64,000 nucleotides of DNA, taken from assembly GCA_029556545.1 (NCBI GenBank), contig JAKQEQ010000098.1, positions 20,998 through 84,997 on the forward strand, written 5' to 3'. Shown here piece after piece: positions 54,533 through 61,646 of the stretch (position 1 is its first letter; every line of letters begins with the position of its first letter). This stretch comes from Candidatus Hydrogenedentota bacterium (GTDB lineage: Bacteria; Hydrogenedentota; Hydrogenedentia; Hydrogenedentales; JAGMZX01). A model generated the notes under the pieces. That model had not been told where the DNA came from, made no database searches, and saw nothing but the letters and a program-made list of their open reading frames with translations. The position numbers were made by a program, and so were the translations under genes.

Positions 54533-55792
54533 TTACCCCATCGCGGGCCGCGTCATTTCCCGCCAGTTGTCCTTGAAGACGAAGAAGTTGACGCCGTTCG
54601 CGCCGTTATCGCGCACGAGCGCGGCCGTCTTCGCCATTTCCGGGTCGTCGATGTAGATGATGGGCGCGAGTTCCTTGTCGCGGGGCAAGCACGCGCGCGC
54701 CATGGCGGTCTCATGGCCCACGGCCTCGGGCGGCACGGCGGCGCGGATTTCCTCGATGGACCGCGACGGCACGACCTCGGCCAGTCCGGTCCAGGAAAGG
54801 ATGAGTCCCATCGCGGCGGCCTCTTCCGGCTTGCCGACGAGCCCCAATTCTTCGGGAATGACCATGAGTTCCCAGTTGAGGCACGCCGGGCCGGGACGGT
54901 CCGGGTAGTTGCGGTAGATCATCGGCGCGAGTACGTCCACGAACGGCGCGAGATCGGCGTAAGATTGCCCGACCAGCGGCGCGATCGACGGCGTGAAGAT
55001 GTAGACGCCCATGCGCAGTCCCGCGCCATGAATGATCGCGCTGATGTCTCGAAAGTGTTCCGTGGCGCACACGCGCCGGAAGCGGAACCAGTCCAGCACG
55101 CCCGGGTGTTCGGTCAACCATTCGACGACGCCCACCGCGCTGCTCAGCCACACCGCGTCGCGACCGGAATTCCCACCAAGACCCGAAATCAGATCAAACG
55201 CCTTGCGGACATCCTGCTTCATCCGCGCGAAATCGAAACCGAGCGCCGCCGCCTTCTTCTCCGAGTGGATCGAGAAGTCGGTGAAGAAGGGACGGAGTCC
55301 CGACGCGGGCGACGCGAAGCGGCAGCCGTCCACAAGGATGCCCTTGACGCCCTTCGTAGCAACCATGTCTTCGTATGCTTTGAGATTCGCCGCGCGGATT
55401 GCCGGGGAATTCGGAGAACCTGAACCGAACCAGACCTGCGGCTCGCCGAGGATATCCACGGCCTTGTGGCTGTCCGCATCATCGAGGCCGCCGTAGCCGA
55501 ACGCGCCGCCGCAGAGCCAGGCGTCCATACCGACCTCGTTCACCGCCTCGATGACCGCCTCGCCGCCCGCGACCACGACGCCGAATCCCGCCTCTTTCAG
55601 CGCGCGCGCCGTGGCCTTCGGATCGCCGCCGAATCCGTGCATCCAATACGTTGTCTCGCGCATGGCCTTCGTCTCCCTGTGGGATTCTTGCCGTCCCGAT
55701 TCGTCCGCGACGCCGCGCGCCGCCAGCGCCGCCGCAAACGCCGTTCCGAGAAAGGTGCGGCGATCCATGACCGTCTTGCACAGTTCCTTCAT
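54533..55792 (-). CDS. Tat-exported protein of unknown function, TIM-barrel-like
   Basis: 419-residue protein with a Tat signal (DRRTFLGTAFAAALAARGVA). The body alternates strands and helices as in a glycosidase-like barrel: WMHGFGGDPKATARALKEAG, GVKGILVDGCRFASP, LRMGVYIFTPSIAPL, VDVLAPMIYRNYPDRPGP and the last strand NGVNFFVFKDNW. The ATG at 55792 was chosen because it lies just inside the end of the upstream DUF2784 gene (4 nt overlap) and precedes the Tat motif by 9 residues. It is divergent from the neighbouring glycosidase-like genes and forms a two-gene unit with DUF2784. Substrate unknown. Confidence 0.68.
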   Translation of the reverse strand: MKELCKTVMDRRTFLGTAFAAALAARGVADESGRQESHRETKAMRETTYWMHGFGGDPKATARALKEAGFGVVVAGGEAVIEAVNEVGMDAWLCGGAFGYGGLDDADSHKAVDILGEPQVWFGSGSPNSPAIRAANLKAYEDMVATKGVKGILVDGCRFASPASGLRPFFTDFSIHSEKKAAALGFDFARMKQDVRKAFDLISGLGGNSGRDAVWLSSAVGVVEWLTEHPGVLDWFRFRRVCATEHFRDISAIIHGAGLRMGVYIFTPSIAPLVGQSYADLAPFVDVLAPMIYRNYPDRPGPACLNWELMVIPEELGLVGKPEEAAAMGLILSWTGLAEVVPSRSIEEIRAAVPPEAVGHETAMARACLPRDKELAPIIYIDDPEMAKTAALVRDNGANGVNFFVFKDNWREMTRPAMG

Positions 55793-56202
55793 GGCTGTTC
55801 TCTCGTGTCCCTCGGCCCCGGTCCGCCGCCCGCCTTTGCCCGCCGCCAATCATGCCGGTTCAGCGCCAGCGAAAGCAGCGTCGCCGCGGCGAAGGCGGCC
55901 ACGGCGGTGTTGTCGACGAGATCCGCGTTCGCGTCGAGCCCGGTGATCTTGTCGAAAAGGAACTTGAGATACGAACGCGGCATGTCGGCGTAGCCGAGAT
56001 GCTCGCGGATGTGCCAGTGCCAATCGGTGAAAGGGCAATAGCCGAACCCGTAACGTATGCCCAAGATGCCCCAGGAAAAGGCGGTAAGCAGACATGCCCC
56101 GAGATGCCACGGGCGCGTCTTGCGCGCAACCCACCCAAAGAGGATGAACAGCACGAAGACCGTGTGAAAAAGAAAGCAGAAACCGTTCAATACCTCGTAC
56201 AT
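55789..56202 (-). CDS. DUF2784-type small membrane protein
   Basis: 137-residue integral membrane protein. Three or four helices are visible: MYEVLNGFCFLFHTVFVLFI, LGACLLTAFSWGILGIRYGF and ADLVDNTAVAAFAAATLLSL. The motif YGFGYCPFTDWHWHIREHLG with its conserved Cys-Pro and His-X-His is characteristic of DUF2784 proteins. The start at 56202 was chosen for the family length; longer readings upstream lack hydrophobic character. It overlaps the Tat-exported protein gene by 4 nt. Function is unknown. Confidence 0.8.
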   Translation of the reverse strand: MYEVLNGFCFLFHTVFVLFILFGWVARKTRPWHLGACLLTAFSWGILGIRYGFGYCPFTDWHWHIREHLGYADMPRSYLKFLFDKITGLDANADLVDNTAVAAFAAATLLSLALNRHDWRRAKAGGGPGPRDTREQP

Positions 56203-56440
56203 CAGCCTGTGTCTCTGGTTAGCGCGACTCTTCGTTGGTATCGAGACTAGGCGTTCATGGCCGAAAGAATCAAGACCCTCACGGGCGGCGAGTTGCAGCC
56301 TCCGGCCAGTCCCGTGTAGAAGAGCGCGGGAGGTTGTCCCATGAACACCCCGCCATAGATTGACGCGCCGGTGATCGCGGCCGGGCTTTGTGCCGAGGGC
56401 GGCCCACAGACGCCGCCTCCATCGCAACCAAGATGGAATC

Positions 56441-56473
56441 CCCTCTCCCCGAGAGAGAGGGCAGGGTGAGGGT
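56441..56473. repeat. Palindromic repeat (family C)
   Basis: CCCTCTCCC-CGA-GAGAGAGGG followed by CAGGGTGAGGGT, just before the ribosome binding site of the next gene. It resembles 49961-49981 in both hairpin and right flank. Confidence 0.78.
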
Positions 56474-56495
56474 TACCTCCGGAAGAGGAGCAATC

Positions 56496-58691
56496 ATGAA
56501 AAGGCAGTTCGGCGTGAAGTTCATCCTGTCGGGTTGTGTTGTCGCGGTAGTGGCGGCGTATGGAATCGCGGCAGAAGACGTGTCCGTGAGTACGGACCCG
56601 ATTACCCGCCACGTGCACATTTCCTATCCGGTTCCGCCGGATACCCCGGAAGTCGTCGAGGTGATCTGCGCGTGGTCGCCGCCCGGCGAGAATGCGTGGC
56701 GTCCCGCGCGGGTCATGCCGCTGCTCTCGGAAACGGGGCGGCTGCTGACGCGCGAAAACGACTGGCGTCCGGGCATGGAAGAGGGGCGCGTCACCGAGCG
56801 GCGCGCCGCGGGTCTCGAACGGACCGTCGTCTTCCAGCCATATCCCGAAGCGCAGCGCGACGGACTCGTGGACGTGGACTTCCGCATCGAGGTCCGCGCG
56901 CCGGAGGGAACGCTGTTGCGTGAGACGCTCGCGCACATCCAGGCGGACAACCGCGACGTGACCTACATCGAGGACTGGTCACAAGTCTTACAGGTCGACG
57001 CCTTGGACGCACCGGGCGCGGGGGAGACCGGTTGGCGCTATCGGCGGGACGCGCCCAGTGCAACCTTGAGCAATGATCTATACGGTCCGCCGGGGCGGGA
57101 CCACGCCTTGCGCCCGCTCACGTATCCCCTGGACTTGCGCGGCTGGTGTGCCGTGTTGGTGTGTACGGACCCGCGCCAAGGCGGCATCCGCTTGCGCCTG
57201 ACGGGCGACGAGCGGTCTGACGCCGTGAGTTCGCGATTGCCCCGCGAGGAGGTCTTCTGGCGATGGGCACGCATGGACCGCCAGCATCTGGTGATGAAGC
57301 CGCCTCACACCTACACGGGGCCCGCGCCCGCCCACCTTGATTACGTGAAGTTGGTCCCGCTGACCGAGGATCAAGTGGCGGCCCTGGAAACCCGCTACGG
57401 CGGGGATCCGGACAAACTCGTCGCCGGTTACTGGGAACCGTACTCGTGGGCGTTCAACGACGACGTACGGGAAACGCTCCAGCACCGCGAGCCTTTGTCC
57501 GCCTTCGCGGAAGCCCGAATCGGCATCGTGGACACCCAGATCGGGCGCTTCGGCATGAAGGTCGTCTACGAATCGCGCGCCACCGACCAGCTACTCTATT
57601 CCACCATCGGCGACGCCGTCGAGGGCGACCCGCGACCGCGAACGGACAACGTAGGCCGCATGCAACAGTATACGAACACGCTCGACGCCACGTTGCGCTA
57701 TGCGCGAGAATTCGGGCTGCGGGCGCACGCTAATTTCGGCGCGAGTAACTGTTACCCCGGCTCGCCGCTCCAAGGCGACTTCTCGAAAGCGCACCCGGAT
57801 TGGATGCGCGGATCGGCGCTGCGCTTCGAGGTTCCCGAGGTCCGCGCCTACGCGCTCAGCCTTTACCGCGAAGCGCTCGATATCGGCGCAACGGGGCTCT
57901 CGCTCGATTTCTGCCGGTATCCCGAAACGATTGACGCGGTCGAGACGTGTAACCTGTTTCTGCGCGAATTGCGCGCGCTGGCGGACGAATTCGGCGTGCG
58001 TCGGGACGCACGAATCCCCGTTTTGGTGCGATTTCCCGGCACGGGTGTGCGCAGGCACGAACTTTTCGACTACGCGACGTGGGCGCGCGAAGGTTGGGTG
58101 GACTACCTGTGCCCGAGTAACATCCAGGGTCGGCATCACCACGTCGACATGGCGCCCTACTTCGAGGCCGTGGCGGGGACCCGCTGTCTATTGCTCCCGT
58201 GCGTCGACGGGCTCTCGTGGGGACTCGATATGCCGGGACCGTTTCTCTGGCGCGTCGCCCGGCTGTACGATCAAGGCGCGCCGGGACTCTACGTCTATCA
58301 GGCGGACGGACGTATCCTCGGGCGGCCCGAAGACCGCCGCTGTATGCGGCTATTGTCGAGCAGCGACGCCGTGAAGGCGTTCTGGGAGGACGACGCGCGG
58401 CTTCGTCCCGGATGCAGCAAACGCATCCACCTCTCGCGGCCTTCCGAGCCGGGGTCGGCGTACCACCGCTGGGAACGCATCCGTATCTGGGTCGAGGGCG
58501 TGCCGCTCGTGCCGCTCGAAGCGTACGTGGACGACGAACTCGTTACGCGCGTGGAAGGCCCGCCATACCTTGTCGGCACGGAGGACTACTCCTCGGACGA
58601 CGGCATCCCTTCAGGCGAGCATACGTTGCGTGTGCGCGTCCGCGATGGCGACGGCTGGCTCGAACAATCTTTCCTGGTCGAAATCCGATGA
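56496..58691 (+). CDS. Secreted glycosidase-like (GHL10/COG1649-like) protein with C-terminal Ig-like domain
   Basis: 731-residue protein; signal peptide MKRQFGVKFILSGCVVAVVA then AYGIAAED. An N-terminal beta-sandwich domain precedes a TIM barrel (about 330-600) with GMKVVYESRATDQLLYSTIG, REFGLRAHANFGASNC, DIGATGLSLDFCRYP and EGWVDYLCPSNIQGRHHH. The Asp in LSLDFCRYP is at the usual place for an acid in GHL10-like barrels. The C-terminal 90 residues form an Ig-like sandwich (VPLEAYVDDELVTRVEGPPY). The strong GAAGAGGAG ribosome binding site sets the start at 56496; a reading from 56388 runs through a family C palindrome. Substrate unknown. Confidence 0.72.
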   Translation: MKRQFGVKFILSGCVVAVVAAYGIAAEDVSVSTDPITRHVHISYPVPPDTPEVVEVICAWSPPGENAWRPARVMPLLSETGRLLTRENDWRPGMEEGRVTERRAAGLERTVVFQPYPEAQRDGLVDVDFRIEVRAPEGTLLRETLAHIQADNRDVTYIEDWSQVLQVDALDAPGAGETGWRYRRDAPSATLSNDLYGPPGRDHALRPLTYPLDLRGWCAVLVCTDPRQGGIRLRLTGDERSDAVSSRLPREEVFWRWARMDRQHLVMKPPHTYTGPAPAHLDYVKLVPLTEDQVAALETRYGGDPDKLVAGYWEPYSWAFNDDVRETLQHREPLSAFAEARIGIVDTQIGRFGMKVVYESRATDQLLYSTIGDAVEGDPRPRTDNVGRMQQYTNTLDATLRYAREFGLRAHANFGASNCYPGSPLQGDFSKAHPDWMRGSALRFEVPEVRAYALSLYREALDIGATGLSLDFCRYPETIDAVETCNLFLRELRALADEFGVRRDARIPVLVRFPGTGVRRHELFDYATWAREGWVDYLCPSNIQGRHHHVDMAPYFEAVAGTRCLLLPCVDGLSWGLDMPGPFLWRVARLYDQGAPGLYVYQADGRILGRPEDRRCMRLLSSSDAVKAFWEDDARLRPGCSKRIHLSRPSEPGSAYHRWERIRIWVEGVPLVPLEAYVDDELVTRVEGPPYLVGTEDYSSDDGIPSGEHTLRVRVRDGDGWLEQSFLVEIR

Positions 58692-58734
58692 CGCCGTAGC
58701 AAGTGCGCCGGTAGGGCAATCGACAGGGGCGTGG

Positions 58735-59814
58735 TCACGCGGATGCGGGAACCTCGAAACTGAAGCTGGGCCTGAGCAGCGCATGGGTGACGGGGCGCTG
58801 CGGCACATCCACTCGGTCCATGAGCGTCTCCGCGCCTTGACAACCGATCTCGTCAGACTGTTGCCGTGCGAGGAGCAGCTTAAGGTCAGGACGGACGGTC
58901 AGTTCGCCGTCATCAACGGCCCCCAATTCCATGTCCCCGGGAATATTGTAGCCGAGTCGTTGGAGAAGATCGGCGGCAATCAGCCCAATCCAGTCCTGAG
59001 AACAGAAAAAGGCCGTTGGGCGGCTCCGGTGGGCCACAACGCGGTCGATCTCCGTGGGAGCACCGCCCGTGTTGTCGGGCACTCTGGCGACAAGGCCCTC
59101 CACGAAGGGGAGTCCGGCCTCGGTCAGAGCGCGCCGGTAACCGGTCATCCGGTCCTCGTTGGCGGTGTTACGATATACGTTGCTGAGAAACCCAATGTGC
59201 CGGTGGCCGCGCTCGATGAGCGCGCGGGTAACCGCGTAGCCGAGGTACTCATTGTCCGTCGCAACGCAGTCGTAGTTTTCCCCGCGCACATAACGGTCCA
59301 TCAGCACGAACGGGAACCGGGCGTTGTGCATTTCCTTCAGCAAGGAGAGCGTCTGCTTACAGTCGTCGCTCAGCCACAACGCCACGCCCGCGATCCCGCT
59401 GCGCCGAATCTCGCGCAGCAACTCGCATTGGGTCTCATCGGTGAATTCGGTGAAATAGACCAGCACATGGGATCCGCGTTCGCCGGTTCGATGCACGAAC
59501 CCTTCGACGATCCCCCGCACGTGGGGACTCTTCCCGTGGGGGCAGATGCACGCCACCACGCGACCCTGGCTCACCGTAAAGCGACGCGCGCGGTACGCCG
59601 CGGGGGTAACGAATGAACCGCGCCGACGGGACCGGGTCAAGTATCCTTCGAGTTCGAGTTCCCTCAGCGCCTGCCGCGTCGGATTCCGACTCACACCGTA
59701 CTGTGCCGCAAGGTCGAACTCGGAGGGCACGCGCGCCCCCTCCGGCAACTCCCCGCGGTCAATCGCGCTCTTTATGTCTTGCTTAATCTGTAAGTATAGC
59801 GGCAGCTTTGACAT
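58735..59814 (-). CDS. GntR-type regulator with LacI-like sugar-binding domain (AraR-like)
   Basis: 359-residue repressor. The N-terminal GntR winged helix (residues 1-70) contains VSRNPTRQALRELELEGYLT and RRRGSFV. Residues about 85-355 form a periplasmic-binding-protein-like effector domain as in LacI and AraR (GRVVACICP, FVLMDRYVRG, DNEYLGYAVTRALIERGHRH, RPTAFFCSQDWIGLIAADLL). It probably senses a sugar and controls the divergent Gfo/Idh/MocA gene and perhaps the glycosidase-like genes next to it. Two ATTGTAAT boxes lie on its own promoter. It stands convergent with the gene at 56496. Confidence 0.9.
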   Translation of the reverse strand: MSKLPLYLQIKQDIKSAIDRGELPEGARVPSEFDLAAQYGVSRNPTRQALRELELEGYLTRSRRRGSFVTPAAYRARRFTVSQGRVVACICPHGKSPHVRGIVEGFVHRTGERGSHVLVYFTEFTDETQCELLREIRRSGIAGVALWLSDDCKQTLSLLKEMHNARFPFVLMDRYVRGENYDCVATDNEYLGYAVTRALIERGHRHIGFLSNVYRNTANEDRMTGYRRALTEAGLPFVEGLVARVPDNTGGAPTEIDRVVAHRSRPTAFFCSQDWIGLIAADLLQRLGYNIPGDMELGAVDDGELTVRPDLKLLLARQQSDEIGCQGAETLMDRVDVPQRPVTHALLRPSFSFEVPASA

Positions 59815-59915
59815 CGTGCCCCCGTTCTTGCGCGACGAACCCGCCGCGCGGACCTGTTTCTCCGACCTCGTTGCGCCCCGGCCTTTCCGGAACGGCCTGT
59901 ATTCAATCTGGTCTT

Positions 59916-59952
59916 ATTGTAATACACTACCCCCTCGAATTTCAATTGTAAT
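59916..59952 (-). promoter_or_regulatory. Predicted promoter of the GntR-type regulator with two ATTGTAAT boxes
   Basis: On the minus strand TTGAAA (59945-59940) and TACAAT (59921-59916) are separated by 18 bp. The sequence ATTGTAAT occurs at 59916-59923, over the -10, and at 59945-59952, at the -35, 29 bp apart. The boxes resemble the TTGTA/TACAA half-sites bound by AraR-type GntR proteins and may mediate autoregulation. Confidence 0.5.
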
Positions 59953-60069
59953 GAACCGCCCGTGCTCGTCATGCCAAATCACACAGTGTGTATGCCCGCC
60001 CGGCCCACCGCCTGCGGAACACCATGAACGGGTCGGCTTAACACCGGTTCGCTTCCGAATATGGCCATG

Positions 60070-60075
60070 CTATAC
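60070..60075 (+). promoter_or_regulatory. Candidate -10 element of the Gfo/Idh/MocA gene
   Basis: TATACT lies 22 bp before the chosen ATG and 11 bp before the GGAGG. The -35 region (TTCGCT) is weak, so an activator or a different start is possible. Confidence 0.3.
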
Positions 60076-60096
60076 TCGATATGGAGGTGCTTTCGA

Positions 60097-61266
60097 ATGG
60101 ATACCGCAGTGACGACGCCCGCCGGCCCTCCGGTCGGGTTGACCTTGGCCGGCTGTAACAGCTCCGTGCTTTATCTTTACGGTCCCCACACGTTCCGACT
60201 CCTGCGCGGCGGACGGCTCATAAGTGTGGTGGACATCGACGCGGCGCGCGCCAGGGAAGCGTGCGCGCTGTTGGGCGCACAACGCTGGCACACGGATTTC
60301 GAGCAGGCGCTCGAAGACGACGCGGTCGAAGCGGCCGTACTGGCGACGCCGGGCTGGCTGCATGAGCCGCAGACGGTCGCGGCGGCGCGCGCCGGAAAGC
60401 ACGTGCTGTGCGAGAAGCCCATGGCGCGCACCGTGGAGGAGTGCGACCGCATGATCGCGGCCTGCGAGGACGCCGGCGTCACGTTGATGATTGCCCACAT
60501 GAAGCGCTTCCATCGCGCGTTCCGCAAGGTCCGCGAACTCATCGAGGGCGGCGTGCTCGGCGACGTGTTCGCGGTGCGCGGTCAATGGGACGAGCCGGCG
60601 CGAGACTTGGGCGCGGACGGCACGTTCCGGGGCGACCCGCGTTCCCTCGGCGGGCAGTGGCACGACCACGGAGCGCACATGAGCGACCTCGCGTGTTGGT
60701 GGCTGGACAGCCCCGCGAAGCGGGTAAACGGCGTCATTCGCAGCGTGGGGGAGCACATGATCGCGGCGGAGGACTTCGCCATAGCCACCCTCGATCACGA
60801 AAACGGCGCGGTAAGTTGCCATCAGACCACCACGCAGACCTATCGCCCCTGGTATGAGACGTACGAAGTTATGGGAAACCGCGGCACGCTGCTGGTGCAG
60901 GCCACTCGTCATACCAGCCTCAGCTTCGAGCCGCCCACCCTCTCGCTCTACGACCAGACGGAGGGCCATTTCAACGCGCGCGTCGTCGATGTCACCCCCT
61001 ACCTTGGCTTCGAAATCGACAGGGAAACCCAAGCCGCAAACCAGTACCTCCAGGAACTCGAACACTTCTGCGGATGTGTCCGTCTTGGCAAGGAGCCGCT
61101 TGTCACGGCCGCGATGGGCCGCCACGCCGTCGAGATCATCAACGCCGCCTACCTGTCCCATTTCCGGGGTGCATGGGTTGATTTGCCCCTGCGCGACAGC
61201 GGCGAGTTGGCGGACTGTTTCCGACAATATCGCGAGACGCAGCGGCGGCGGCGCGGACATTCATGA
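60097..61266 (+). CDS. Gfo/Idh/MocA family oxidoreductase
   Basis: 389-residue NAD(P)-dependent sugar or inositol dehydrogenase-type enzyme. The Rossmann part includes ISVVDIDAARAREAC, ATPGWLHEPQTVAAARAGKH and the conserved Glu-Lys-Pro in VLCEKPMARTVEEC. The catalytic region is GGQWHDHGAHMSDLACWWLD, with the Asp and His pair expected in the family. The nucleotide-binding loop is unusual: AGCNSSVLYLYG replaces the glycine-rich GxGxxG, so cofactor binding may differ. The start at 60097 has GGAGG 8 bp upstream. It faces away from the GntR-type regulator and is probably under its control. Confidence 0.87.
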   Translation: MDTAVTTPAGPPVGLTLAGCNSSVLYLYGPHTFRLLRGGRLISVVDIDAARAREACALLGAQRWHTDFEQALEDDAVEAAVLATPGWLHEPQTVAAARAGKHVLCEKPMARTVEECDRMIAACEDAGVTLMIAHMKRFHRAFRKVRELIEGGVLGDVFAVRGQWDEPARDLGADGTFRGDPRSLGGQWHDHGAHMSDLACWWLDSPAKRVNGVIRSVGEHMIAAEDFAIATLDHENGAVSCHQTTTQTYRPWYETYEVMGNRGTLLVQATRHTSLSFEPPTLSLYDQTEGHFNARVVDVTPYLGFEIDRETQAANQYLQELEHFCGCVRLGKEPLVTAAMGRHAVEIINAAYLSHFRGAWVDLPLRDSGELADCFRQYRETQRRRRGHS

Positions 61267-61646
61267 GCGAATGACCGCGCCGGCCCGAATGCCGCACGCC
61301 GCGCCCGAGAGGAGTCGGGCGCTCCGCTGGACCCAGGGCGCCTACCGCCAACGCCAAGGCGCAGAACAGGGTGCGTATTAAGTCAACTCATTTATTTCCA
61401 ATAGGTTATCGAGCAGCAGCTTGCCCGTTCTCGAACCGTCGCTTTCTTTCGCTCAGTGACCCGGAACGGCTGCGGTTCTGGCTGGTCCCGTGGCGGTTTT
61501 CTCGGACAATTTTCACTATTGACTTTCAGCGGCGCTTGGTGTAGAGTACAAATAGGTCAAGACAGGGAGTTTTTGACATTCTGTTCCTGAACAATTGTGA
61601 TACACTGTGTGTTTAGCCTGCTAGTCTACTAATAGAGGGTGGGAAA
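61267..61646. other. Intergenic region with a possible promoter for the SGNH protein
   Basis: About 380 bp without a gene. Near its end TTGACA (61573-61578) is followed by TTGTGATACACT (61595-61606), a plausible but irregularly spaced promoter about 50 bp before the next ATG. The base composition is lower in GC than in neighbouring genes from 61380 on. No RNA fold or repeat family was recognised. Confidence 0.4.
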
